Assembly: GCA_963575745.1 (NCBI GenBank)
Contig: CAUYUJ010014593.1
Span: forward strand, 427,508-491,507
DNA: 64,000 nucleotides
DNA from: Prorocentrum cordatum
Taxonomy: Eukaryota; Sar; Dinophyceae; Prorocentrales; Prorocentraceae
Direction of reading: 5' to 3'
Under the pieces are notes generated by a model. The model saw only the letters and a list, made by a program, of their open reading frames with translations. It was not told the origin of the DNA and did no database searches. Numbering within the stretch: the first letter of the stretch is position 1; every line of letters begins with the position of its first letter. This document shows, piece after piece, positions 21,134 through 31,529 of the stretch. The position numbers and the translations under genes are program-made.

Positions 21134-21164
<31 letters not shown>

Positions 21165-21347
21165 TGCGTGTGCGTGTGCGTGTGTGCGTGTGCGTGTGTG
21201 TGTGCGTGTGTGTGTGTGTGGTGTGTGTTGTGTGTGTGTGTGTGTGCGTGTGCGTGTGCGTGTGCGTGTGCGTGTGGCGTGCGCGTGCGTGCGCGTGCGC
21301 GTGCGCGGCGCGTGCGCGTGCGCGTGCGGCGTACGCGTGCGCGCGTG
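20955..21347 (+). repeat. alternating TG/CG tract (about 390 bp)
   Basis: Blocks of GTGTGC, then GTGC, then GT repeats, ending in GCGTGCGC. It is almost entirely alternating purine-pyrimidine, a composition known to favour Z-DNA. Cys/Val and Arg/Val frames through it are artefacts. Confidence 0.95.
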
Positions 21348-21437
21348 CGGAGGCGGGGGCGGGGGCGGGGGGGGGGGCGGGGGCGGGGGGGCGGGGGCGG
21401 GGGCGGGGGCGGGGCGGGGGGGGCGTGGGCGGGGGCG
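21348..21437 (+). repeat. G-rich tract (GGGGGC)n
   Basis: About 90 bp of runs of four or more G separated by single C, directly after the TG/CG tract. It is a G-quadruplex-prone composition. Confidence 0.95.
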
Positions 21438-21439
21438 TT

Positions 21440-21662
21440 TGTGTGCTGTGTGTGTGTGTGTGTGTGTGTGTTGTGTTGTGTGTGTTGTGTTGTGTTGTGT
21501 TGTGTTGTGTTGTGTTGTGTTGTGTTGTGTTGTGTTGTGTTGTGGTGTGGTGTGGTGTGGTGTGGTGTGCTGTGTTGTGTTGTGTTGTGTTGTGTTGTGT
21601 TTGTTGTGTTGTGTTGTGTTGTGTTGTGTTGTGATGTGCTGTGTTGTGTTGTGTGTGTGTTT
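21440..21662 (+). repeat. (TGTTG)n pentanucleotide microsatellite
   Basis: A short TG run and then TGTTG repeats, with a GTGTG variant block at 21541-21568. It continues the compound tract that begins at 20955. Confidence 0.95.
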
Positions 21663-21693
21663 AGGCATGCTGCGAGGCGCGCGTCGCCTGAAG

Positions 21694-21773
21694 CGTCACC
21701 TCCTCCTCGTCCACCTCCTCCTCCTCGTCCACCTCCTCCTCCTCCTCCTCCTCCTCCTCCTCCTCCTCCTCAG
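21694..21773 (+). repeat. (CTC)n microsatellite
   Basis: CTC repeats interrupted by CTCGTCCAC, ending at 21773. Confidence 0.9.
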
Positions 21774-21828
21774 GAGCGGGGCGGAGGGGAGGGGGAAGAG
21801 TGGGGGAGGGGCAAGCTAGAAGCACTCA

Positions 21829-22452
21829 CGCCATACCTGACATCCTGTCCCTCCCTCCCCTCCCTTCCCATTGCGCGGATACTCTCTCTACCCGCGGACG
21901 CGGGTCATAGCCGACCTGGGACCCCAACAATGACCCCATCGTGTTATGCGCAATGGCAAAAGTCAAGCTGCATATGGAGGAGGAGGAGGAGGAGGAGGAG
22001 GAGGTGGCGGGTGAGGGAGGATGGGCAGCAGGAAAAGGGGGAGGATAAGGAAGGCGGAGGACGACGAGGACGAACAGCAGCAGCAGGAGTTGGAGTAGAA
22101 GGAGCGTGAGGGCCAGGGGAAGGCGGAGGAGAGGAACTGGGGGGGGGCGGCGACAACGGCGAGAAACGACTCGGACTCGGATCCAGAAGAGCGACGCGCG
22201 CTGATGCGAGAGCGATATTCTGAGCGACGGGAGCACATCGCCGATCTGGAAATGAGGCCTGCGCTGCAGTGGGAGCTCCATTTTGGAATCCGCAAGCCAT
22301 TGCATTGCAAACAGAAGTAGAACATATCAATGGTTGAAATCCTGATTGCAAAAGTCAATACGCGGAAAGGGCCAGAGATCTCCCGCACATATTCAGGGGA
22401 GAGAGGAGAGTATTGATCATAATGTGTATTTGTGGAGGGGGGAGGGAAGATG
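21829..22452 (+). repeat. Q-family dispersed repeat, copy 1
   Basis: Landmarks in order: CCATTGCGCGGATAC, CCGCGGACGCGGGTCATAG, ACCTGG, a (GGA)n tract (21975-22005), GGCGGGTGAGGGAGGA, CGAACAGCAGCAGCAG, GACTCGGATCCAGA, TGGTTGAAATCCTGA, GCGGAAAGGGC, GGAGAGTATT and TAATGTGTATTTGTGGAGG. The same landmarks occur in the same order at 43226-43936, 21 kb away. A frame near 22160-22310 reads charged residues but is not shared as protein with copy 2. Confidence 0.75.
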
Positions 22453-23060
22453 GGAGGAGGAGGGGCGGGGAGAGGGTCGTGGAGGAGGAGGAGGGCAATG
22501 CATGCCGTTCCTCACCTTGCTCCTCATAACGGTGAGGCTGTGTAGGCGTTGGTGCTGAAGAACGTCGTCCTCGTTTATGATCGTCTTCCGTTGTCCGTGT
22601 GTCGTTGCTCCACCGTGTGTCTCCGATTCCTTCGCGTTGCGGCTGATGCTCCCCCTCCTCTTCCTCCTCCCTGTCAGAATCATCCTCGTAATCATCCTCA
22701 TCATAATCATCCTCCTGCTCCCCCCGCCTCCCTCATCCCCCTCCCTGCTCCTCCACCTTGCACCCTTCTCTTCCTCTTTCTCCTCTTCCTCCTCATCCTC
22801 CCTGTTCCTCCGTGTCCTCGATGTCCTCCTTGTCCTCGACTGTGTATCTGCGCCTCTTCTCCCATCCCCCGTCCTCCTCCCCGCCCTCCGCCATGTTCCC
22901 TCCCGCAGGAGGTGTCCGCCATGGTGGCGGAAAGCACAAGCGCGCTGAAGTTCCAGGCGGCACACTGCGCTCCTGCGCTGCCGTGCCCGCTCCGCCGCTG
23001 CGCCAGGCGGAGGACGACTCGGGGTTGCCAGAGGTGCTCCGGGCCCAAGAGGTCCCCAGC
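22453..23060. other. unassigned, pyrimidine-rich
   Basis: Contains CTCCT-type polypyrimidine (22655-22890). Overlapping frames of over 400 codons on both strands are due to lack of stops in GGA/CTC-rich sequence. Confidence 0.45.
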
Positions 23061-23190
23061 GAGGAGGAGGAGGAGGAGGAGGAGGAGGAGGAGGAGGAGG
23101 AGGAGGAGGAGGAGTGGGGGGAGGAGGAGGAGGGGGAGGAGGAGGAGGAGGAGGAGGAGGAGGAGGAGGAGGAGGAGGAGGCGGAGGAGG
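23061..23190 (+). repeat. (GGA)n microsatellite
   Basis: About 130 bp of GGA with a few GGG/GCG interruptions. Confidence 0.95.
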
Positions 23191-23345
23191 AGGTGCTCTG
23201 GCGGCCCTGGGGGCCTCCTGGGAAATCCTGGGGACGCCTTGAGCCAGGGCCGCCTTTGGCAGCCACCCGAGAAGAGCCAAGGTCGCCCCCAGGGGCGCGG
23301 AGATGACCGCCCTCGGTCTGGGCCAGAGCGTTTGCTCCTTCTCCC

Positions 23346-23370
23346 GGGGGGGGGGGGGGGGGGGGGGGGG
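23346..23370 (+). repeat. poly-G run
   Basis: About 25 consecutive G. Its length is likely uncertain in any assembly. Confidence 0.9.
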
Positions 23371-24084
23371 CGGGGCGCAGGGGGCAGGGCGCAAAGATGG
23401 CGGTGCACCGCGGGCGCGATGCGAAGGTTTGCGGTCTGGGAAGAGGGGTCTGGAAACAACGACGTGATCGTGCTGCAGAGGCTCTGCGGCCAATTTCGCC
23501 GAATCCCCGAGAGGAGGGCGATGCGCCTCTTCCCCTTTTTCTCCTCCTCCTGCGAGTGGTCGGACCTCCACCTTTGGCTTCCACTCACCCCTCATCTGAC
23601 TCGCTCTTTCGTAAGGCTGCTGCGCCTGTTGGGAGTCTGGAAGGGAGGCACCAGTACGGCATTGCACGAGCCACATGTTGGCTCCCAGCAGTTGCTCCTG
23701 TGTGCGCGGCTTCCAGCCGGCGCAGGGCACGGACATCTGGAGAGGCCTCGGCGTCTTCGCATTGGAGTACTCCTCTTCCTCCTCTCCCGTCCCACCTCCC
23801 TGCTCCTCCCTCCCCCTGGCTCCCTCTCCCCCACTTTGTCGGGGTTCTCCGTCTCATTCGGGTTCGCTTCGCGACTGGTCTCGCTCACTCGCTGTGCCTC
23901 TCGCTCGCGACGGGGAGGGTCCGCCTTAGGCGGCGTACGGCGGCAAGGCCGGCGTCAACAAGTGCCCCTTCCTGCCAGCCGACGACCCCAGGCCCGGGCG
24001 AGCTGCGGGGCCAGGAGGCGGACGAGCGGGAGGGGGAGGCGGGAGGAGGCCAGGAGAGGGAAGGAAGAGGCGTAAGGAGGAGGA
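23371..24084. other. unassigned
   Basis: GC-rich sequence with overlapping open frames and no recognised domain. Confidence 0.4.
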
Positions 24085-24101
24085 ACGTGGTGATGATGAT
24101 T

Positions 24102-24147
<46 letters not shown>

Positions 24148-24450
24148 CGACGATGGCGAGGATGAGGAAGAGATTGACGAAGACGATGACGATGACGATG
24201 ACGACGATGGCGAGGATGATGATGAGGATGAGGATGACGATGACGATGACGACGATGGCGAGGATGAGGATGAGGATGAGGATGGTGGTGGTGGTGATAA
24301 TGATGCTGATGATGCTGATGATGCTGATGATGATAATGGTGGTGTGAATGATGATTATGCCGATGCTGATGATCATGTTGATGATAATGCTGCTGATGAT
24401 GATACTGGTGATGCTGATTGTCCTGATGCCGATGACGATGACGCTGCCGG

Positions 24451-24494
<44 letters not shown>

Positions 24495-24702
24495 CTGATC
24501 GTGGTGGTGGTGATGATGCTGATGATGATGCTGATGCTGTTGATGATGATGATGGTGCTGCTGCTGATGATGACGATGCTGCTGATGCTGTTGCTGATGA
24601 TGATGACGATGATGACGCTGGTGGTGATGATGATGTTGATGACGATGATGACGATGATGACGATGACGATGATGATGATGATGGTGATGGTGATGGTGAT
24701 GG

Positions 24703-24748
<46 letters not shown>

Positions 24749-25066
24749 CATCATGATGCTGTTGATGCTGCTGATGATGATGCTGTTGATGATGATGATG
24801 ATGGTTTTGGTGATGGTGATGGTGATGGTGGTGGTGACGAGGAGGAGGTGGAAGAGGAGGAGGAGGAGGAGGAGGAGGAGGAGGAGGAGGAGGAGGAGGA
24901 GAGGAAGGATGAGGAAATTCGGAGGAGAAGAGGGGGAGGGGGAGGAGGAGGAGGAGGAGGAGGAGGAGGAGAAGAGGAGAAGAGGAGAAGAGGAGAAGAG
25001 GAGAAGAGGAGGAGAGGAGAAGAGGAGAAGAGGAGGAGGAGCAGGAGAAGAGGAGGAGTTGGAGGT
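24085..25066 (+). repeat. giant compound (GAT)n-(GAG)n microsatellite
   Basis: GAT/GAC repeats with GCT and GGT substitutions from 24085 to about 24840, then GAG/AGG repeats with AAGAGG subunits to 25066. It reads as Asp-rich, Met-rich or Ile-rich frames depending on phase, including 280 codons from 24344. None has a unique region. Confidence 0.95.
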
Positions 25067-25540
25067 AGAGAGCAGGATCATAAGCTAAGACACGTGCATA
25101 TAGCTTTTCTATGCGCGTGTGTTCTCTTCATTTTTCGCGGCGGGGATCCCGACGCTTGCTCGTTTGACCGCTTGCACTCCCTATGAAGCCATACCTGCCC
25201 AGCCTGGCACCACGAGAGTGCAAGACGAAAGAAGAAGAGGAGCGGAAGGAGGAGAGGAGAAGGACGAGTAGGATGAGAAGGAGGAGGAGGAGGAGGAAGA
25301 GGAGGAGGAGGGGAGGACGGAAGATGAGAGGAAGTAGGAGGAAGGAAGCAGTAAGACGAGGAGCAAGTGTTAGAACAAGCGCCCTTTCGCGCCCAGGGGG
25401 GAACCTGGCATGCAGTGTAGTGCTAAGTTTGCCAGCAGCCTTGCGGACCAGAGGGAGCATTAACCGCAGTTATTTGGCTTGAGTGGTGGACAGATGGATT
25501 GTTTCATGAGCTGCGCGACCTCCCCCGGAGTCTGGAGGAG
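25067..25540. other. unassigned; purine-rich tract at 25222-25350
   Basis: GGAGAGGAG-type sequence followed by about 190 bp of mixed sequence. No gene recognised. Confidence 0.45.
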
Positions 25541-25840
25541 GAGGAGGAGGAGGAGGAGGAGGAGGAGGGATGAGGGAGGATGCGCGTTCGCTTCTGTGTA
25601 TTCCTCGGGCACTGCCTGCACCTGGGGGGTGTTGCTCCAGTGACCTCCGGGATCGGAGTGGCCTGTCGAGCATTCGCCCCTCTGCCGCGTTGCCGCCGCG
25701 CTGCCGCCGCGTGCGCTGGGCAGGCCCGTCGAGGACTCGCCGCGCTGCCGCTCGTGCGCGCCCGTGGGCGCATCGTGGGCGCCCCGGCCCCGGGCACCTC
25801 CGGGTCTCCCTGCCGGCACTGGCAAGCCGCCCCCCCCCCT

Positions 25841-26106
25841 CCTCCTCCTCCCTCCTCCTCCTCCTCCTCCTCCTCCTCCTCCTCCTCCTCCTCCTCCTCC
25901 TCCTCCTCCTCCTCCTCCTCCTCCTCCTCCTCCTCCTCCTCCTCCTCCTCCTCCTCCTCCTCCTCCTCCGCCTCCGCTCCTCCTTCCTCCTCCTCCTCCG
26001 CCCTCCTCACTCCTCCTCCGCCCTCCTCCTCCTCCTCCTCCTCCTCCTCCTCCTCCACCTCCTCCTCCTCCCTCCTCCTCCTCCTCCTCTCCTCCTCCCT
26101 CCTCCC
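25841..26106 (+). repeat. (CTC)n microsatellite
   Basis: About 265 bp. Perfect over 25855-25965, then with CGC, CCT and ACC interruptions. A complementary short (GGA)n lies at 25541-25567. Confidence 0.95.
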
Positions 26107-26168
26107 TTTGGTGCTCCCCGGCTCGAGCCGGGGGAGGGGGATCAAGCAGCCTCCCGCTCCGAACCGCC

Positions 26169-26365
26169 GGTCGGGTCGGGCGAAAGGGGGGATTGGAAAG
26201 GGGGGTTACGAAATTTGCTGCATGCAGCTGGTTTCGGCCCCACCGAGGGGCCCATTCCTCGATACATGGCCGCTCCCGGCGCCGGGAGGCGCCGGGAAAA
26301 TCAGCTACGTGAGCTGATTCTCAAACCCCCCCTTTGCTATCCCCCCCTTTCGCCCGACCCGAGCC
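26169..26365. repeat. foldback (MITE-like) element with nested hairpins
   Basis: Arm 26169-26206 (GGTCGGGTCGGGCGAAAGG onward) pairs with 26323-26365 (CCCTTTCGCCCGACCCGAGCC end) with few differences. Inside are a CCCGGCGCCGGG palindrome (26276-26287) and AATCAGCT/AGCTGATT (26299-26319). No coding capacity. The flanks are C- and G-run rich. Confidence 0.75.
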
Positions 26366-26529
26366 GGTGAGGGGATGGGAGCGGGCCCCCCCCCCTGCGG
26401 TGGGAGCTGGGGGGGGTGTTCAGAACCTCTCCCGCCCTGCCCCCCCCCCCGGGGGGTTTCGGACTGGGGGGACGGGAAGCGGGAGGGCCCTTCCCCCCCC
26501 CCCTGACTCGAACCGTGGGGGGGGGGGTC

Positions 26530-26636
26530 CGCCAAAGGCGACGACGACACCGGGAACGACGACGACCACGACCATGATGGCGACGGCAACGACGACGACG
26601 AAGACGACGACGACGGCGGCGACGACGACCGCATCG
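26530..26636 (+). repeat. imperfect (GAC)n tract
   Basis: GAC/GACGACGAC with ACG and GGC variants. Confidence 0.8.
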
Positions 26637-26639
26637 TAA

Positions 26640-26890
26640 AGCTGAATGGCGCCATAATAAGATTCTGTTAGAGCTGCATCCAGACCGTAGGAGGATCCTA
26701 CTGGAGTTGGGTCGAGCCCTCGGAGGATCCCATAAGAGCTGGATCCGTAGTAAGATTCAATGTACATTGGGTCGAACGCTCGTAGGATTCTGTCAGAGCT
26801 GGATCCAGCCCCAGCAGCAGGACCCTGTTAGAGTTGGACCGAGCCCGAGTAGGATCCGATAAGACCTGGATCCTGCCCTAGTGGCAGGAC
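26640..26890 (+). repeat. degenerate minisatellite around AGAGCTGGATCC
   Basis: AGAGCTGGATCC, GAGTTGGGTCGAGCCC and TAGGATCC alternate about every 24 bp, giving a unit near 48 bp and roughly five copies. Confidence 0.75.
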
Positions 26891-28204
26891 TCGATTCGAG
26901 CAGGGATCTGACCCCCCCCCCCCTGGTTCCCAGGGAAGGGGGGAGGGGGAATGTTCACCCACGCCCCCGGCGTCCCGGAGGCGGTGTGGGGGGGGGGGCT
27001 TTTTGCAGCCTGGCGAGCGAGGGTAGATCGCGCTTCCTCAGTGGTCGGGAGGAGGAGGAGGAGGAGGAGGAGGAGGAGGAGGAAATGGACGAGGGAGAGG
27101 GAGGGGCTGACGCGGGATAGGGAGGGGGAGGCAGGTGGGAGAGGTGGAGGTGGGAGGAGAAAGGAGGGAAATTTGGGTTGGTGGGGACATTGAGGAGGGA
27201 CGGGGAGAGCGACGGCAGGCAGGAGGACTAGAGGCGGGGAGGACCTTCTCGTCTGCCTGAGTCTGCTTGAGCCCGCTCGTCCTGTTAGACCAGACCGGAT
27301 ATAGATAGGGACCGAGAATTCCAGTCGTTATGTTTCACGGTCTTGTTTTCTTTCTCGACGTCGAGTTGCTGCTCCATCGAAGGGGCATGGCGCCAGGAAG
27401 ACTAGTCAGCAGTCCCTCCAGGTGCCAGCGGCTGATGTTTGGCATCTTGCTTCTGGGGGGCCTTCTTTGGTTTTCTGTCTGGCCTCGCTGGCTCATAGAG
27501 GGCCAAAGCCGCCACTGTGCTTGGAGCGGGCGGGGTCCTGTGAACGGACGACGCCACCACGCGGCTGGGACCATGGGTGAGGCACGGTGGATGAGGACGA
27601 GGAAGTTTCAACTGGACGAGGAGGAGGAGGAGGAGGAGGAGGAGGAGGAGGAGGAAGAGACGGTGGGGTGAGGAGGAGACGAGGTACCCCAGGCCACTCA
27701 AATGCGAGCTATTATCCGCCCATCCCCACCCCCCCTCAGGCGGCGAAGGCAGCTTTGGGGGGTGGGGTAGGGCTGCGTCCGATAATAGACTGAGCGCCGA
27801 CGTCGGTGGCGACGACGACGTCGGTGGCGCCCCCCCTCCACCCCACTCCACCCCGGGAGGCAGCCCCGGGGCGACGAGACTTCCGCGGCGACGTGCCCAT
27901 GGCCCTTCCTGTGGCTGCACGCCCCGAAGGCCACCTGCGGGGGCTCCCTTTCGGCGACGGCGGCACTACTCTCCCTGCTGCTGCTCCGTCCTCTTCTTCC
28001 TCCTCCTCCTCCTCCTCCTTCTCCTTTTCCTCTTCTTCCTCCTACAGAAGTGTTCATCCTGATAGGTGCCCCCCCCCAGTTACTGTCTCTCTCTCTCTCT
28101 CTCTCTCCCCCTCGGACCACCCCAATATGGGTAGTGTACCTCCTCATCCTCCTCTTCCACCTCCCTCCTGTTCCTCCTGCTCCTCATCCCGATTCATCCC
28201 TTCT
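26891..28204. other. unassigned with short (GGA)n and (CTC)n tracts
   Basis: (GGA)n at 27052-27083 and 27620-27657, a (CT)n run at 28084-28108. Elsewhere no recognised feature. Confidence 0.45.
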
Positions 28205-28326
28205 ATTCCTCCTCCTCCTCCTCCTCCTCCTCCTCCCCCTCCTCCTCCTCCTCCTCCACCTCCTCCTCCTCCTCCTCCTCCTCCTCCTCCTCCTCCTCCT
28301 CCTCCTCCTCCTCCTCCCCCTCCTCC
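28205..28326 (+). repeat. (CTC)n microsatellite
   Basis: About 120 bp of CTC, nearly perfect from 28260. Confidence 0.95.
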
Positions 28327-29124
28327 CCTCGTGAGCCATACGTGCGCTCCCCTGTGCTCCCCATTATGGAAGTTGCCCGTTGTTCAGTTTGGGGTCTGAC
28401 TGAGCAGGAGGGGCCACAGGCTAGGTGTTTCTTGGGGCACCTGCTTTGGGTCAAACGTACGTCCGACCCACAACGTGGGGGGGGGGGCGAGGTGGTGCGG
28501 AGGGGTGATGGATGAGGCTGGGGAGAGGGGGGGGGGGCAGAGGGGAGGAGGGTGCTGGGAGTCGAGCAGGGGGTGAGGGTGCCCGCCGCGATGGCCACCG
28601 GCAGCTGGAGGACGGAAGGAGTGAGCAGGGCAGCGGACGAGTTGAGTGGAGGGACCTACAGTCAAGACGCTGAAATAAGGAACGCCTCGGGTGCGGAAGG
28701 GGCTCGCTGTTCCTGAAGCTCTTCCATGGCTCCTCCTCCATCACTTCTCGTGCACCTAGGCGCTTCTGGGGCCAAGAAGGGGCTTCGTTCCTTATCTTGC
28801 GTTCCTTCTGATGGTACCTCGACCTTTCTCTCCTTGCTCTCTTCCATATCGTCTGGTCTTTGGTGGATGTGTTTGCCCGCTAGTTTGGCTTCATGGTTCT
28901 GGGCAGAAAGAAGATGGGAAAGAAGCGGAGAAGGAGGAAGGGGGGTCGGCGTCGAGCCTGGGCTTCTCAGGTTCTACCAGGCGCGTGAGGGTACCTCTGG
29001 GGTACGTGTGCCCTATGCCCCATCGATGATGCTCACTTGGATCGGCCCCCGGGTGTGTCCGCGCCGTCGGCCGTTCTCGGACTCCGCGATGACTCGCACG
29101 CGGCCGAGGAGGGAGTAGGAGGAG
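28327..29124. other. unassigned
   Basis: No repeat or gene signal that I can support. Confidence 0.45.
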
Positions 29125-30265
29125 GGGGAGGAGAAGGACGGCTGATGGTGGTCTCAGGGGTAGCGGGGGGGGGGGGATTTGTCCATCTTCGCAGTCATAC
29201 GTTGGAGGGGGAAAGAAGAAGGACGGCCGATGGTGGCCTGAGGGTACGGCAGGGAAACATTTGCGGGGCTTCCTCGGGGTCATAGGAGGAGGGGGCGGAG
29301 AAAGGCGGCTGATGGTGGATTCACGGGGTAGCAGGGGGGCATTTGCGGGGTTCCTATGCCCTCCAACCCCCCCCTCTTCATCCTCGCGGGGGGGAAACGG
29401 ACGGCCGATGGTGGTCCCAGGGGGTGACAGGGGGTATTTGCGGGGATTCAGTGGGCCTCTTGATCATAACAGGAGGGGGAGGAGAAGAAAACTGTTGATG
29501 GTGGTCTCAGGGGGTGGTAGGAGGGTATTTGCTGTGTTTCTGTGGGCTCCCCCCTCCCCCTCTCCACCTCTCCATCCTCGTGGTCATAGGGGGAGGGGGG
29601 AGGAAGAGAACGGCCGATGTTGGTCTCAGGGGGCGGGATGGGGTGCAGTTTCTGCGGGCTTTTCCCTCCCCAGCTGCTTATGGTGGTCTCATGGGGTGAC
29701 AGGGGGGCATGTGGGGTTTCTGCTGCCTCACCCCTCTTCATTCTCGTGGTCGTAAGAGGAGGGGAAAACAATGACAGCTCTTGGTGGTTTCAAGGGGAGG
29801 CAGAGGGGTGAGCATTTGCGAGGTTCTTCTTGGTTCTTCTCCCCCAACCTCCGTCCTCGTGGTCATAGGATGAGTTGGGGGAATGACGGCCGATGGTGGT
29901 CCCAGGGGCTGGGGTGACCGGGAGAGGTTTGTGCGGGCGTCCCCCTCCCCAGCTCCGGTGACAGGGGTGGGGTGGCGGCGGGTCCAGAAGTCATGAGAGG
30001 AGGGAACGGACATGGGCGGTTGATGGTGGTTGTAGGCGGGGAGGGGGCGTGGCAGGGGCGGGGTGGGGGGGAGCATTCCCGCTTTTTTCTGTTGGTGTTC
30101 CCCATCTTCATCATTGTGGTCATAGTATCAGGGGGTTGCGTGGCACGGCGGCATTTACTTGGTTTATGTTGGTTTCACCCTCCCCCCTCCATCCTTCTGA
30201 TCATGGGAGAAGGGGGGATGGATGGATTGCTGATGGTGGTCTCAGGGGGTGGCGTGGCATGGGGG
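29125..30265 (+). repeat. degenerate minisatellite around GATGGTGGTCTCAGGGG
   Basis: GATGGTGGT(C/T)TCAGGGG or close variants occur about eleven times between 29143 and 30240, spaced 65-200 bp. Each is followed by GCATTTGCGGGG and a C-rich stretch ending CATCCTCGTGGTC. One more unit is isolated at 33775-33880, after the TTCCGGACGA array. Confidence 0.8.
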
Positions 30266-30296
30266 GGAAGGGGGGGGGCCAAGTGCCCTCTTGAAC

Positions 30297-30306
30297 CGAC
30301 GACGAA

Positions 30307-30395
<89 letters not shown>
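30297..30395 (+). repeat. (CGA)n microsatellite
   Basis: Nearly perfect CGA run of about 100 bp, with a shorter one at 30423-30446. Confidence 0.95.
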
Positions 30396-30397
<2 letters not shown>

Positions 30398-30490
30398 CGC
30401 GCCCCAATAGGCGACGACGACATTACGACGACGACGACGACGACGTCGGCACGCCCCAACAGGATCCCCAAGACGCCCCCGAACCCATGC

Positions 30491-30510
30491 TCCCAGAAGG
30501 CCTTCTGGGA
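30491..30510. repeat. 20-bp perfect palindrome
   Basis: TCCCAGAAGGCCTTCTGGGA is its own reverse complement. A related inverted pair lies at 31109-31159. Confidence 0.85.
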
Positions 30511-30644
30511 ACCCCCGATTCATACGGCCTCCGCCCCCCCACACAACCATTTTTCTCGAATGCCTTTCGGAATGCAGATGGACATGCGTGGACGGTGGTC
30601 CACTACTTCAGTGGAGCAGTGAATTCGTCAAGGCTTGGGGCCTG

Positions 30645-30735
30645 CTAGAACCTGAGCGCGCGTGAAGCGCGCGCGATGGTTCTAGTACACAAATATATAT
30701 ATACACATATATATATATATGTGTGTATATATAGG
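30645..30735. repeat. hairpin followed by AT-alternating tract
   Basis: CTAGAACC (30645) pairs with GGTTCTAG (30678), with an inner GCGCGCG/CGCGCGC stem, 41 nt in all. It is followed by an ATATATAT/TGTGTATA tract at 30690-30735. No gene frame spans it. Confidence 0.75.
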
Positions 30736-30954
30736 TGTTCCGTTCTATTCGCCACGTGGCAACGCCGCGGGGCGGGAACACATGGAGCGCCACTCCGTTC
30801 ACAAAGGGGCAACGACAGGCCGGCGAACCAATTACAATACACTTTTACGCGCAACGTCGCCGAACCGCACAGTTCTATTGCATTCGACGTGGCAACCCCG
30901 CGGAGGCGAACACCACAATCCATTCGGCAGGTGGCTCCAACGCGGACGAAGATT

Positions 30955-30989
<35 letters not shown>

Positions 30990-31035
30990 AAAGACGAGGA
31001 CGACGACGACGGACGACGGACGACGATGACGACGA
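30955..31035 (+). repeat. imperfect (GAC)n tract
   Basis: GACGATGAC-type repeats, ending at a GGGTTCGAGTCC motif. Confidence 0.85.
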
Positions 31036-31108
31036 CGGGTTCGAGTCCAATCTCATTTAGGGGACACAAGTCGGCGGCGATCGAGGGGTGCAATCAAGAG
31101 GAGAAGGC

Positions 31109-31159
31109 CTTCTCAGAAGGCGGCGGAGCTTCTCAAAACCGCTGCTGCCTTCTGAGAAG
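31109..31159. repeat. inverted repeat CTTCTCAGAAGGC / GCCTTCTGAGAAG
   Basis: 13-bp perfect arms at 31109-31121 and 31147-31159, extended by partly paired GGCGGCGG and CCGCTGCTGCC. Confidence 0.8.
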
Positions 31160-31529
31160 TTTACCGTGTCTTCGGGAGACGCTTAGAAACCTATTCAGAA
31201 GGCTGGGAAGCCTCCAAGCCTTGTGAGGAGGCCCGCCCCTTCTCCCCCCCCCCTTGCCGCCGAATCCAGATGAGACGCAGAAAGGCCACCGAAATCGCCA
31301 CCCCACGGACCTCTCGCAGGATGGGCCCAGACCAGCAGATCTCGGGGCAACTCCAGCCGCGGGTGCGAGAGACATGCCCACTGCGTGCGGAAACCGCAAC
31401 CCCACGGTCGACATCTCGCAGGGGGCGTCCTGACCAGCAATCTCGGAAAAACGCCCGTCGTGGCTGCGAGGAACAGGCAGAGGCATCGGCACCCGTTCCT
31501 CCTTTGGCCTCCTCCTCCTCCTCCTCTCC

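Noticed and set aside
20880-22109. 409-codon Cys/Val-rich frame and its opposite His/Thr-rich frame
   Set aside because: Product of the TG/CG, G-rich and TGTTG tracts. No unique sequence in the reading.
22417-23736. 439-codon open frame on the - strand
   Set aside because: It runs through a poly-G/C tract and a 130-bp GGA/CTC microsatellite, with equally long frames on the other strand. Low-complexity and no domain.
24344-25186. 280-codon Asp- and Glu-rich open frame
   Set aside because: Entirely a reading of the (GAT)n-(GAG)n microsatellite. All phases are open.
31036-31048. GGGTTCGAGTCC, T-loop-like motif
   Set aside because: The upstream 60 nt is a GAC microsatellite, so no tRNA fold is possible.
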